A DNA stretch of 64,000 bases from Micromonospora echinospora (GTDB taxonomy: Bacteria > Actinomycetota > Actinomycetes > Mycobacteriales > Micromonosporaceae), in contig NZ_LT607413.1 in assembly GCF_900091495.1 (NCBI RefSeq), positions 6,029,001-6,093,000 on the forward strand, given 5' to 3'. The position numbers were made by a program, and so were the translations under genes. Under the pieces are notes generated by a model that was given only the letters and a program-made list of their open reading frames with translations, made no database searches and was not told where the DNA came from. Shown piece by piece: positions 8,059 through 17,894 of this stretch. The stretch's first letter is position 1. Each line of letters opens with the position of its first letter.

Positions 8059-10284
8059 ATGGCAAACCACAGCGCCGACTATCCGGTGGTGGTCACCGCC
8101 ACCTTCGTCGCGGATCCACTCGCCCCCACCTTCAGCTACTGGACCGCCGAGCTGGGCCTGCCGCACGACCTGGTCGTCGCACCGTACGGGCAGGTGCTGC
8201 AACACCTGCTCGATCCGCACGGCCCGCTGGTGCGGACCGGCCCCGGGGCCAATGTCGTACTGGTCCGACCGCAGGACTGGGCCCGCGACCGGCCGGCCGC
8301 ACCGGCACCGCCCTCGGCCGCCGACGCCCCGCCGAGCCCCGACCCGACGCCCTCCGGGCACCTCCGGGCGACGCTCGGCGCCGACGGGCGGGCGGCGGTC
8401 CGACGCGTCGCCGACGAGCTGGTCAAGGCGGTCGCCGGCAGCGCGCGCCAGCGGAGCGCGCCGTTGCTGGTGGTGCTCTGCCCGGCCAGCCCCGCACTGC
8501 TGGCCGACCCGGCCGACGGCGGGTTCCTCACCGCCATCGAGGAGCGGATCGCGGCGGAGCTGCGCCGGATCCCCGGTGTGGGCGTGCTGACCACGGCCGA
8601 CACCGTCGAGGCGTACGACCTGCCGCACCACGCCGACGACTACGCCGACGAGCTGGCCCGGGTGCCTTACACCCCGGCCGGCTACGCGGTGCTCGGCACC
8701 GCCGTCGTCCGCCGGTTGCACGCGCTGCGCACGGCTCGCCCGAAGGTGATAGTGGTCGACGCCGACAACACCCTCTGGGACGGCGTGGTCGGCGAGGACG
8801 GGGTGGACGGCATCCGGATCGGCCCGCACCGCCAGGAGCTGCACCGGCTGCTGGTGCGGCAGCAGGAGGCCGGCGCCCTGCTCTGCCTGAGCAGCAAGAA
8901 CAGCGAGGCCGAGGTACGCGAGGTCTTCCGGCGCCGCCCCGAGCTGGGGCTGGAGCTGAGCCAGCTCACCGCCCTGCGGGTGGACTGGCGGCCCAAGCAC
9001 GAGACGCTGCGCGAGCTGGCCGCCGAACTCGACCTCGGGCTGGACAGCTTCCTCTTCCTCGACGACAGCCCGGCCGAGTGCGCCGAGCTGCGCGCAGCCT
9101 GTCCCGAGGTGCTGGTGCTCAACCTGCCGGCGGGGGCCGCCCCGGCACTGTCCTACCTGCGCCACGTCTGGGCGCTGGACCGACCGGTGGTCACCGGTGA
9201 GGACCGGCTGCGTACCGAGCTGTACCAGCGGGAGAGCCGCCGTCGCGAGCTGCGGGCCAGCTCCGCCGGGCTGGCCGAGTTCGTCGCCGGGCTGCGGTTG
9301 GAGGTGCGCCTGACCCCGGCGACGCCCGGGCAGGCCGACCGGCTCGCCCAGCTCACGCAGCGCACCAACCAGTTCAACACCAGCACGGTACGGCGCATCG
9401 CCGCCGACTTCGCCACCGCCGACGAACTGCGCTGGGCGGTCGACGTCTCCGACCGGTTCGGCGCGTACGGCCTGGTCGGCCTGGTGTCGCTGACCGTCGA
9501 CGGCACCGCCCTGCGGGTCGACGACCTGCTGCTGAGCTGCCGGGTGCTGGGCCGTGGCGTGGAGCACCGGGTGTTCGCCGCGATCGGCGCGGCGGCCCTG
9601 GAACGGGGGCTCGACACGGTCGACGTCCCGGTCCGCCGGACCGCGCGCAACCAGCCGGCCCGGGACTTCGTGACCCGGGTGGCCGGTCCGCCCGATCCGG
9701 CCACGGGCGTACACCGGATGGGTGCGGCCGACGCCGCAGCGGTCCGGTACACCCCGGAGCAGCCGGTGCCGGCCGGCCCACCCGCGACGAACGGGCCGGC
9801 CGAGCCGAACGAGCCGGCCGCACCGGACCGGGCGACAGATGCGGCGGGGCACGCCGACCGGCTGGACCGGATCGCCCGTGAGCTGGCCACCGGCACGGCA
9901 CTGCACCGGGCGATCCTCCCCCCGCCCCCCGATGCCGGACCGACCGCCGGGCCGGCCGACGCGCGGACGCCCACCGAACTGGCCGTTGCCCGGCTCTGGG
10001 CCGAGGTGTTGGGCGTGGCACCGGCCTCGGTCTGGGACAGCTTCTTCGCCCTCGGCGGCCAGTCGTTGCAGGTGGTCCAGTTCATGGCCCGGGTACGCGC
10101 CGGCTACGGCGTCGAGCTGCCGGTGGACCTGCTGTTCACCACGGGCTTCACCGTCGCCCAGGCCGCGCACGCGATCGACGACGTTCGTCCCGTGTCCGGC
10201 GCCGACATCGACCTGCTGATCGCGCAGGTGGAAGCGCTCTCCGACGACGAGGTCGCGGCGCTGCTCGCCGCCGAGGAGGCATAG
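8059..10284 (+). CDS. FkbH-like glyceryl-loading HAD enzyme fused to an acyl carrier protein
   Basis: This 741-residue protein has an N-terminal domain typical of long FkbH proteins, a HAD core with VVDADNTLWDGVVG (Asp234 and Asp236), SSKNSEAE and FLDDSPAE, then the RTNQFNTST GNAT-like region, and a C-terminal carrier domain (FFALGGQSL, Ser669). Known FkbH enzymes take 1,3-bisphosphoglycerate, dephosphorylate it and load the glyceryl unit on an ACP. The fused carrier suggests this one loads itself, supplying a C3 oxygenated starter or extender. ATG 8059 is preferred over GTG 8041 because GGGG lies at a suitable distance upstream. It diverges from the NRPS operon and is followed closely by a glycosyltransferase. 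Confidence 0.9.
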   Translation: MANHSADYPVVVTATFVADPLAPTFSYWTAELGLPHDLVVAPYGQVLQHLLDPHGPLVRTGPGANVVLVRPQDWARDRPAAPAPPSAADAPPSPDPTPSGHLRATLGADGRAAVRRVADELVKAVAGSARQRSAPLLVVLCPASPALLADPADGGFLTAIEERIAAELRRIPGVGVLTTADTVEAYDLPHHADDYADELARVPYTPAGYAVLGTAVVRRLHALRTARPKVIVVDADNTLWDGVVGEDGVDGIRIGPHRQELHRLLVRQQEAGALLCLSSKNSEAEVREVFRRRPELGLELSQLTALRVDWRPKHETLRELAAELDLGLDSFLFLDDSPAECAELRAACPEVLVLNLPAGAAPALSYLRHVWALDRPVVTGEDRLRTELYQRESRRRELRASSAGLAEFVAGLRLEVRLTPATPGQADRLAQLTQRTNQFNTSTVRRIAADFATADELRWAVDVSDRFGAYGLVGLVSLTVDGTALRVDDLLLSCRVLGRGVEHRVFAAIGAAALERGLDTVDVPVRRTARNQPARDFVTRVAGPPDPATGVHRMGAADAAAVRYTPEQPVPAGPPATNGPAEPNEPAAPDRATDAAGHADRLDRIARELATGTALHRAILPPPPDAGPTAGPADARTPTELAVARLWAEVLGVAPASVWDSFFALGGQSLQVVQFMARVRAGYGVELPVDLLFTTGFTVAQAAHAIDDVRPVSGADIDLLIAQVEALSDDEVAALLAAEEA

Positions 10285-10293
10285 CCCGGCGCC

Positions 10294-11517
10294 ATGGCGA
10301 CCATGTTGCTCAGCACCCATGGCACGAACGGCGACGTGCTGTCGTTCGTGCGCCTCGGCGCGGCGCTGGCCGAGCGCGGCCACGACGTCACGATCGCCAC
10401 CCACGCCAGGTACGCGCCGACCGTCCGGGCGGCCGACATCGAGCTGGTACCGATCGACACCGAGGACGAGTACGTCCGCTACCTGGCCGACGCCCGGGAC
10501 ATGCTCGACGCCCGGGTCGGCTCGGCGCGCCTGCCGGACCTGCTCGGTCACTACCAGCGCAACGATCTCTTCGGGCAGCTCCGTCGCGAGGTCGAGGCCG
10601 CGGTGGCCCGCCACCGGGCAGGCGCGACGGTGCTGGTCGGACGGCACACCTCGGGGCTGGCCACGCTGATCGCCGCCGAGCTGCTCGGCGCACCGAGCGT
10701 GTGGGTGGCGATGACGCCAGCGCAGCAGTTGCTGCTGCCGGTGCAGGTGCACCTGCACCGGTCCACGCTGGCCGCCGGCATCGACGCGGTACGCGCGGAC
10801 TTCGGGTTGGCTCCGGTCGACGACTGGGCGGCCTGGATGAGCGGCGCGGACCGGCAGCTCGGGCTCTGGCCGCGCTGGTTCGACAAGGCCGGCCCGACGG
10901 TCGAGGCCGTCGAGCCGGTCGGCTTCCTGCTCAACGACGCCGCCGAGTCGGGCGACCTGCCGCCGGAGGTGGAGCGGATCCTGGCTGATCCGAGCGGACC
11001 GCCGGTGCTGGTCGCCGCCAGCTCCGGGCAGATGCTCTGGGAACCGTTCTACGCCGCCGCGCTGTACGCCTGCCGGCGCGTCGGCCGGCCGGTCATCCTG
11101 GTCAGCCCGCACCTCGACGCGCTGCCCGACCCGCTGCCCGCCGGGGTGACGTGGTTTCCCCGGCTGCCCTACCGTGACCTGGTGCCCCGGGTCGCGGCGG
11201 TGATCCACCACGGCGGCATCGGCACGCTCGGCCGCTGTCTCGCCGCCGGGGTGCCGCAGGTGGTGCTGGCGCACAGCTTCGACCAGCCGGACACCGGGGC
11301 CCGGTTGCAGCGCTGCGGGGTGGCCCGCTTCCTCCCGTCCACCCGGTGGGCTCCCGAGACGGCCGCCGAGCTGCTCACCGAGGTGCTCACCGACGCCCGC
11401 TACGCCGAACGCAGCCGACGTTTCGGCGCCACCGTGGACCCGACGACCACCGCCACCCGGGCCGCCGAACGGATCGAGGCGTTGCTGGCACCACCGCCGG
11501 AACCCGCCGGCCGGTAG
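10294..11517 (+). CDS. GT1-type (MGT/GtfB-like) glycosyltransferase
   Basis: This 407-residue GT-B enzyme matches the macrolide and glycopeptide glycosyltransferase family. The N-terminal acceptor half begins MLLSTHGTNGDVLSFVRLG. The C-terminal nucleotide-sugar half contains VIHHGGIGTLGRCLAAGVPQ and AHSFDQPDTGARLQ, the usual donor-binding loop. It would transfer a sugar from an NDP donor to a hydroxyl of a small molecule in the cytoplasm. It starts nine bases after the FkbH-ACP stop, with GAGGAGG at the end of that gene as ribosome site, so the two are co-transcribed. No deoxysugar genes are in view, so the donor may be a common NDP-hexose. The acceptor is unknown but is likely the NRPS product or its glyceryl part. 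Confidence 0.88.
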   Translation: MATMLLSTHGTNGDVLSFVRLGAALAERGHDVTIATHARYAPTVRAADIELVPIDTEDEYVRYLADARDMLDARVGSARLPDLLGHYQRNDLFGQLRREVEAAVARHRAGATVLVGRHTSGLATLIAAELLGAPSVWVAMTPAQQLLLPVQVHLHRSTLAAGIDAVRADFGLAPVDDWAAWMSGADRQLGLWPRWFDKAGPTVEAVEPVGFLLNDAAESGDLPPEVERILADPSGPPVLVAASSGQMLWEPFYAAALYACRRVGRPVILVSPHLDALPDPLPAGVTWFPRLPYRDLVPRVAAVIHHGGIGTLGRCLAAGVPQVVLAHSFDQPDTGARLQRCGVARFLPSTRWAPETAAELLTEVLTDARYAERSRRFGATVDPTTTATRAAERIEALLAPPPEPAGR

Positions 11518-11567
11518 TGGCTCAGGCCCACTGGTCGGGCGGCACCTCATGCCCGACGCGACCCTGC

Positions 11568-13076
<1,509 letters not shown>

Positions 13077-13115
13077 TCAGGGCTGGCCTCGGCCGACGAT
13101 TCTGGGCCACGACCC

Positions 13116-13134
13116 GGGTCTTGCCGCAAGACCC
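13116..13134 (-). promoter_or_regulatory. Rifamycin-associated element (RAE)-like inverted repeat
   Basis: On the minus strand the sequence reads GGGTCTTGCGGCAAGACCC, two perfect 9-base arms around a single G. The RAE known from actinomycetes is a 19-bp inverted repeat of closely similar sequence upstream of rifampin-inactivating genes and mediates rifamycin induction. Here it lies 121 bases before rox. TTGCGG inside it, an 18-base spacer and CAGAAT could serve as the rox promoter; that last point is inference. Confidence 0.85.
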
Positions 13135-13142
13135 CCGGTGCG

Positions 13143-13448
13143 CTATATGTTGGGAGTGGCCGGGAGTGTGGGCTTCCCGCACACCTCGTCGGACGTGAAC
13201 GACTCCTCTCCCCGACGACCCGGGTTCTCCCGGCCCCGGTGCGGGGGCCGACGGTCGGTCGACACGGCGATCGCCGCGACAGGGCACCGGTCGACGGCCT
13301 CACGGACGCAGTCCCACACGTCAGCGGGCGGTTCAGGTGTCAGGACGACCACTTTTCCGTCGCCCGGACGCTGGTCGAACACCTCGCCGGCCGTCAACAC
13401 GCACATTCCGGAGCCGACGCAGCGCTCGACGTCCACGGTGATCCGCAC
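13143..13448 (-). CDS. 3Fe-4S-type ferredoxin with long C-terminal tail
   Basis: The first 65 residues look like a P450-partner ferredoxin: VERCVGSGMC gives Cys10 and Cys16, and DRCPVAAI supplies the third cysteine followed by proline. This C-x5-C...CP pattern fits a [3Fe-4S] cluster. The gene starts a few bases after the P450 stop, so it is very likely the electron donor for that enzyme. The family is usually about 63-70 residues long; here an Arg-rich, low-complexity tail of about 35 residues follows and runs to within ten bases of the RAE-like repeat. The tail may be a read-on of the frame after loss of an earlier stop. Confidence 0.88.
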   Translation of the reverse strand: MRITVDVERCVGSGMCVLTAGEVFDQRPGDGKVVVLTPEPPADVWDCVREAVDRCPVAAIAVSTDRRPPHRGRENPGRRGEESFTSDEVCGKPTLPATPNI

Positions 13449-13452
13449 CGCC

Positions 13453-14658
13453 TCACGCGTCCCAGGTGACGGGGAGGCTCTTCACCCCGTAGATGTCCGC
13501 GGTCTCCGGACGCAGGTCGACCCCTTCGGGCGGTACGGCCAGGCGCAGCGTGGGGAACCGGTTGACCAGCGCGGGGAACGCCACCCGCAGCTCGACGCGC
13601 GCCAACTGCTGCCCCAGGCACTGGTGGATGCCGTGGCCGAAGGCGAGGTGCCCGCCGTCCTGCCTGCGCAGGTCGAGCACGTGGGGGTCGGCGAAACGCT
13701 CGGGGTCACGGTTGGCGGTGTGGTACGACAGGATCACCGGCGAGCCGGCCCTGATGGTCTGGCCGCCCACCTCGACGTCCTCCAGCGCCGTCCGCATGAA
13801 CGTCTTGGCGACGCTGAGGTAGCGCAGCAGTTCCTCCACGGCCCGGTCGGCGAGCGTGGGGTCGGCGCGCAGCGCGGCCACCTGCTCCGGGTTGCGCAGC
13901 AGCGCGAACGTGCCGAGGGCCAGCATGTTCGCGGTGGTGTCGAGTCCGGCCGCCAGCAGGATCAGGGCCATCCCCTTCAGTTCCTCGTCGGTGAGGTCGC
14001 TGTCGGTGAGGTCGCTGAGCACGTCGTCGGTGGGGTTCGCGCGTTTGGCGGCCACCAGTTCCGCCAGGTAGTCCTGCGTCGCGGTGTAGGCGGCGAACAG
14101 GTCCTCGTCGCTGGTCTCCCCGTTCATGAACGAGTCGATCTGCTCCTGGAAGGCCCCCCGGTCCTGGTACGGCACGCCCAGCAGCTCACAGATCACGATG
14201 GCGGGGATGGGCCTGGCGAACGCGGTCACCAGGTCCGTCGGCGGGCCGGCTGCCTCCATGGCGTCCAGGTGGTCGGCGGTGATCTGCTCGACGCGTTCGG
14301 TGAGCAGCCGCATCCGCCGTACGGTGAACCTGCCCATGAGCGGTTTCCGGTAGCGGCTGTGCTGGGGTTCGTCCATGAGGAGGAACTCGCCGGGCGGCGC
14401 CGGGGGGATCTCGATGTTCCCGTAGTCGATGGTCGGGTGGCGCATGAGCTCCTTGCGGGAACTGAAGCGCGAGTCGGCCAGGACCGACCTGACCAGGTCG
14501 TATCCGGTGATCAGCCAGCCAGGTCGCCCGCCGGGGAAGGTGTAGCGGCTGATGGGGCCGTGCCGGCGGGCGTCGACCAGTTCGGCCGGCGGGTCGAAGG
14601 GGCAGCCGGGTCGACGCGCCGTCGGCATGGCCGGGACAGTGTGCAGGGATTCACCCAT
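13453..14658 (-). CDS. Cytochrome P450 monooxygenase
   Basis: This bacterial class I P450 has 401 residues: I-helix LAAGLDTTAN, ExxR motif in EELLRY, and heme loop FGHGIHQCLG with Cys347 as ligand. It has no membrane anchor. It would hydroxylate or epoxidise a small molecule using electrons from the ferredoxin encoded just downstream. The start at 14658 is chosen because GAGGA ends six bases before it; an ATG two codons earlier abuts that site directly. Upstream lies a divergent regulator gene and an intergenic region with inverted repeats, so expression is probably controlled by that regulator. No substrate can be deduced; it may tailor a local metabolite or detoxify a compound. Confidence 0.93.
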   Translation of the reverse strand: MGESLHTVPAMPTARRPGCPFDPPAELVDARRHGPISRYTFPGGRPGWLITGYDLVRSVLADSRFSSRKELMRHPTIDYGNIEIPPAPPGEFLLMDEPQHSRYRKPLMGRFTVRRMRLLTERVEQITADHLDAMEAAGPPTDLVTAFARPIPAIVICELLGVPYQDRGAFQEQIDSFMNGETSDEDLFAAYTATQDYLAELVAAKRANPTDDVLSDLTDSDLTDEELKGMALILLAAGLDTTANMLALGTFALLRNPEQVAALRADPTLADRAVEELLRYLSVAKTFMRTALEDVEVGGQTIRAGSPVILSYHTANRDPERFADPHVLDLRRQDGGHLAFGHGIHQCLGQQLARVELRVAFPALVNRFPTLRLAVPPEGVDLRPETADIYGVKSLPVTWDA

Positions 14659-14676
14659 CGCCATTCCTCATTCCAT

Positions 14677-14692
14677 GGCATTTGACGATGCC
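14677..14692. promoter_or_regulatory. Inverted repeat before the P450 start
   Basis: GGCAT and ATGCC are separated by six bases, 19-34 bases upstream of the P450 start. With the two palindromes further right it is a candidate protein-binding site; the arms are only five bases, so the evidence is weak. Confidence 0.25.
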
Positions 14693-14707
14693 CGAAAGCT
14701 ACGGTGC

Positions 14708-14726
14708 ATTGACACTGAATGTCAAT
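14708..14726. promoter_or_regulatory. Operator-like inverted repeat ATTGACA-N5-TGTCAAT
   Basis: A perfect repeat with 7-base arms around five bases sits midway between the divergent P450 and regulator genes. The left arm contains TTGACA, a consensus -35 hexamer on the + strand, and by symmetry the right arm gives TTGACA on the minus strand. A repressor bound here would block both promoters. Confidence 0.5.
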
Positions 14727-14788
14727 CAACCGAAAGCCATTCACCCAGGTAGGCGACGATTAATTGGTGCAATGACGCTGGGATCTAA

Positions 14789-14805
14789 TGCAACGCGGCG
14801 TTGCA
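14789..14805. promoter_or_regulatory. Perfect 17-bp palindrome upstream of the regulator
   Basis: Two 8-base arms, TGCAACGC and GCGTTGCA, flank a single G. It overlaps one possible ATG start (14788) of the regulator, which argues that translation begins further downstream and that this is an operator or leader hairpin. Autoregulation is plausible. Confidence 0.5.
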
Positions 14806-14850
14806 ATGAATGACAACGAAGGCAATGCTGGTGGAATGCCAGGAGGACGA

Positions 14851-15510
14851 TTGACCCAGCAGGACCGCCAGCGCATCGCCGCCGGACTCGCCGGTGGGCT
14901 CTCCTACGCCGAGATCGCGAGGCGGCTCGACCGTCCGACCTCGACGATCAGCCGGGAGGTCGGACGCAACGGCGGCCCCGGCGGCTACCAGCCCCAGCGG
15001 GCCCACCGGGTGACGGCCCGGCGGGCGCGACGTGGCACACCGGCACCCCCGCGCGCGGCCGGGCCGCCCTGTGACACGGCGGGAGAGGAGATCATCGAGC
15101 TGGCGGTCCGCAGCGGGCTGCCCAGGATGACGGCGCGCGTGCACGTCGACCTGCTGCTGTCCGAGGACGGCACGCGCACCGCCGCCCAACTGGCCCGCAG
15201 GTTGCAGGTCAGCCCGGCCTCCGTGTCGGTGGCCGTGAACTATCTGGTCCAGCACGGATACGTCCGGCGTGAGCGCGATCCGCAGCGGCGTCGCGACGTC
15301 TACGTGATCGACGACGAGGCGTGGTACCACTCCGTGCTGCTCAGCGCACGGCAGACGCTCGAGGCGGCGCGGGCGGCGCTGGCTGCGGCGGCGACGTCCG
15401 GGCCCGACTCTCCCGTGGGGCAGCGGCTGGCCAGGGCGGGAGCGTACCTGGAACGGGTCAGCCTGGACGGAATGGAGTCCGCCGACCGCTGGCGCGCCCT
15501 CCTGGCGTGA
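14851..15510 (+). CDS. Two-HTH transcriptional regulator (HTH_38 plus MarR-like)
   Basis: The protein combines an N-terminal helix-turn-helix of the IS30/HTH_38 type (GLSYAEIARRLDRPTSTISR) with a winged-helix domain (TAAQLARRLQVSPASVSVAV, then LVQHGYVRRERDP) and a C-terminal helical part. It is read as a DNA-binding regulator of the GbsR/MarR kind. The TTG at 14851 is chosen because AGGAGG ends four bases before it and it directly precedes the first HTH; upstream ATGs at 14788 and 14806 lack a clear ribosome site, though the frame is open from 14788. It faces the P450-ferredoxin genes across a palindrome-rich spacer, so it probably controls them and itself. The ligand is unknown. Confidence 0.8.
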   Translation: MTQQDRQRIAAGLAGGLSYAEIARRLDRPTSTISREVGRNGGPGGYQPQRAHRVTARRARRGTPAPPRAAGPPCDTAGEEIIELAVRSGLPRMTARVHVDLLLSEDGTRTAAQLARRLQVSPASVSVAVNYLVQHGYVRRERDPQRRRDVYVIDDEAWYHSVLLSARQTLEAARAALAAAATSGPDSPVGQRLARAGAYLERVSLDGMESADRWRALLA

Positions 15511-15556
15511 CGGGGTCCCACAGGTCAAGGAGCGGCTGGCCGACCGAGACCCGACG

Positions 15557-16030
15557 CTACGGGCGGGACGTGCGACGCCACCAACGGCGTCGCCGCGCGC
15601 GCCGCTCGGACACCTCCCCGACGCCAGGAGTGTCGGGCGCCGGCCGGGCACGGGCCGCGCGCCACTGCCCGACGACCGCGTCGACGTCGACCGGCCGGAC
15701 CACCACCCGGGGCCCGGTCGGGGTGCGCAGCCACGCCACGATCTGCGTATTCAGCTCCTGCGCGTACGCCCGCACCGCCGCCTCGGTGGGCAGGTCCCGA
15801 ACCTCCTCGGGCAGCCGCTCGGCGCGTTTACGCAGCAGCAGCGGGGTGGGCAGCAGCGCCTCGGCGGGGATCTTCTCCCGCTCCAGGAGCCCCTTGATCC
15901 ACCACTGCTCGTCGTACGGCAGGTCCCGGCCGGGGATGGGTCGACCCGCGCCGGGCAGGTTGTCGAACTCACCGCGTTCCACGGCGGCGCGGATCTGCGC
16001 CTCGACCGCCGCCTCCCACGCGTAGGCCAT
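15557..16030 (-). CDS. DUF1992 (DnaJ-homologue subfamily C member 28-like) protein
   Basis: This 157-residue soluble protein contains AYAWEAAVEAQIRAAVERGEF and DNLPGAGRPIPGRDLPYDEQW, the conserved start of DUF1992, a domain shared with eukaryotic DNAJC28 but lacking a J domain here. The biochemical role of the family is unknown. The start at 16030 is chosen for GGGAGG seven bases upstream; an ATG 48 bases earlier has no such site and lies outside the conserved part. The C-terminus is basic (RRARRRRWWRR). It stands alone, convergent with the two-HTH regulator and divergent from the coiled-coil gene. Confidence 0.82.
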   Translation of the reverse strand: MAYAWEAAVEAQIRAAVERGEFDNLPGAGRPIPGRDLPYDEQWWIKGLLEREKIPAEALLPTPLLLRKRAERLPEEVRDLPTEAAVRAYAQELNTQIVAWLRTPTGPRVVVRPVDVDAVVGQWRAARARPAPDTPGVGEVSERRARRRRWWRRTSRP

Positions 16031-16139
16031 GCCGGAACCTCCCCGTGTCGTCGGTGCCCTTCCATCAGGATGCCCCACCGGCGGGCCGTGTTCCCACCTG
16101 CCGGCCCGGACAGCAGCCGGGCCGCGCCCGGCGGTGGCC

Positions 16140-16145
16140 TAGACT
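16140..16145 (+). promoter_or_regulatory. -10 element implying a leaderless mRNA
   Basis: TAGACT, a good actinobacterial -10 hexamer, ends nine bases before the ATG at 16155, and no Shine-Dalgarno sequence is present. Transcription would begin at or within a few bases of the start codon. The -35 region is not recognisable. Confidence 0.45.
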
Positions 16146-16154
16146 TCGCCCTCG

Positions 16155-17291
16155 ATGGACGAGCAGGCCACCCCCGTCGACACCCGTCCCTGCGCGCACT
16201 GCGGACGTGACGTGCCGCAACGCGCCGGCGCGGGCCGCCCGTTCCGGTACTGCCGCGACAACGACGGCGCCTGCCAGCGGGCGTCCCGCAACAGCCGGAT
16301 GCGCCACCGCAACGCCCCCGGCCTGGCCGGGCAGGTGGCCCGGACGTGGGAGGCGGTGGACCGGCTCGACCAGCTCGTGGAGTCCCTGAGCGAGTCGCTG
16401 CACGCCGAACTGTCCCCGGTCGGGGTGGAACGGCAGCTCGCCCAGGTCCGCGCGGAGGCCGCCGGTCAGGTGGCGCAGGCCCACACCGAACGGGACGAGG
16501 CCCGGCGGGCCGCCGAGGACGCGCGGGCCGCCGCGGTGGCCGCCCGCCGGGCCGCCCAGGACGCCGCCGCCGAGCGGGACGCCGCCCGCGCCGAGGCCAC
16601 CCGGCACGCCGAGGACACCGCGCGGGCCGTCGCCCGGGCGGCGGACGCGGAGACGGCCCGCGACGCCGCGCAGCGGACGGCCAGCGCCGCCGAGGCGCTG
16701 CGGGTACAGGCCGAACGGGACCGGGACGCGGCCCGCCACGACCTGCGGACCGTCCGCGCGGAACGGGACACCGAACGACGCCGGGTCGCCGAGCTGACCG
16801 CCGAACGGGACACCGCCCGCGCCGACGCCGACCGGGCCGCCGGGGACGCCGCCGACGCGGCCGCCCGCGCCGACCGGGCCCAGGCCGACGCGGAAGCCGC
16901 CCGCCACGACGCCGACACGCACCGCACCGCCGCCGACCGGGCCCGCGCCGAGGCGGAGCAGGCCCGCCGGGACGCCGTCGACGCGACCCGGGCGGCCGAG
17001 GCGGCCCGCGCCGACGCCGACGCCGCCCGCGCGGAGAGCGCCGCCACGGCCGGGCGGGCCCGGGAGGAGACCGCCGCCCTGTCCGCCCACCGGGACCGGC
17101 TCACCGGCGAAGCGGCGGACGCCCGGGCGGCGGCGGCCACCGCCGAGGCCCGCCTGGCGGAGCTGACCGTACGGCTCCGCGCGGCCGAAACCGACCGGGA
17201 CGCGGCGGTGACCCGCGCCGCCCAACTGGCCGACCAGGTCAGCAACCTGGCCACGGCGCTGGCCCGACTCGGGTCGGCGACGCCGCGCTGA
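16155..17291 (+). CDS. Zinc-ribbon-like, Ala-rich coiled-coil protein of unknown function
   Basis: This 378-residue protein opens with a possible metal-binding knuckle, PCAHCGRDVPQ followed by RYCRDNDGACQ (CxxC then C...C within residues 13-41). From about residue 55 almost to the end it is a continuous Ala/Arg/Glu/Asp-rich coiled coil with repeated EAxRxA-like heptads and no predicted membrane segment. It has no enzymatic motif. Similar chimeras occur in actinobacteria as hypothetical proteins; a structural or chromosome-associated role is possible but unproven. The mRNA is probably leaderless. It lies upstream of rbpA, but 249 bases and a separate promoter region intervene. Confidence 0.78.
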   Translation: MDEQATPVDTRPCAHCGRDVPQRAGAGRPFRYCRDNDGACQRASRNSRMRHRNAPGLAGQVARTWEAVDRLDQLVESLSESLHAELSPVGVERQLAQVRAEAAGQVAQAHTERDEARRAAEDARAAAVAARRAAQDAAAERDAARAEATRHAEDTARAVARAADAETARDAAQRTASAAEALRVQAERDRDAARHDLRTVRAERDTERRRVAELTAERDTARADADRAAGDAADAAARADRAQADAEAARHDADTHRTAADRARAEAEQARRDAVDATRAAEAARADADAARAESAATAGRAREETAALSAHRDRLTGEAADARAAAATAEARLAELTVRLRAAETDRDAAVTRAAQLADQVSNLATALARLGSATPR

Positions 17292-17540
17292 GGCGCCCGG
17301 CCGGCACGCGCATCGGTCGCCGTCAGGGCACACCGGAGGGGGCCGGGTACCATACAGGTGACAGCTAGCACACTCCACCGTCTCCCACCCGGCCGGGGCG
17401 TCCCGCCGGGTGACCGGCGTGGTCCGGCCAGGCCCACCCGACGGGCATGGCCGCGTCACCCGCCGTCACCGGGGAATGCTCCGGCGACGGCGGACCGTTA
17501 CACCGAGAAGACCAGCACCACCAACGAGGGGAAGTCGAAC
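17292..17540 (+). promoter_or_regulatory. Promoter and leader region of rbpA
   Basis: This 249-base gap has no coding content. TACCAT at 17348-17353 is a possible -10 hexamer, which would give a leader of about 180 bases. GAGGGGAAG shortly before the rbpA ATG is the ribosome site. No terminator for the upstream gene is obvious. Confidence 0.3.
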
Positions 17541-17882
17541 ATGGGCGAGCGTATGCTGCGCGGCAGCCGTCTGGGCGCGGTCAGCTACGAGTCCGACCGC
17601 AACACGGAGCTCGCGCCGCGTCAGACCCGCGAGTACCTCTGCGCCAAGGGTCACCAGTTCGAGGTGCCGTTCGCCGTCGACGCCGAGGTCCCGACGACCT
17701 GGGAGTGCAAGTTCGACGGCAGCGTCGCCCGGCTGGTCGACGGCAGCGAGCCGGAGCAGAAGAAGGCCAAGCCGCCGCGCACCCACTGGGACATGCTGCT
17801 GGAGCGGCGGTCCATCACCGAGCTGGAGGACATCCTCGCCGAGCGGCTCCAGGAGGTCCGCACCCGCCGCGGTCGCGCCTGA
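17541..17882 (+). CDS. rbpA: RNA polymerase-binding protein RbpA
   Basis: This 113-residue protein is diagnostic of Actinobacteria. It has the N-terminal tail MGERMLRGSRLGAVSYE, the metal-binding core around YLCAKGHQFEVPF and WECKFDG, a basic linker (PEQKKAKPPRTHWDM) and the C-terminal sigma-interaction helix SITELEDILAERLQEVR. RbpA binds the principal sigma factor and the polymerase, helps open promoters and affects rifampicin tolerance. The length is normal. It is monocistronic: GAGGGGAAG precedes the ATG and a strong hairpin follows the stop. Having it about 4.5 kb from rox is probably coincidental. Confidence 0.97.
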   Translation: MGERMLRGSRLGAVSYESDRNTELAPRQTREYLCAKGHQFEVPFAVDAEVPTTWECKFDGSVARLVDGSEPEQKKAKPPRTHWDMLLERRSITELEDILAERLQEVRTRRGRA

Positions 17883-17894
17883 CCCACCGACCAC

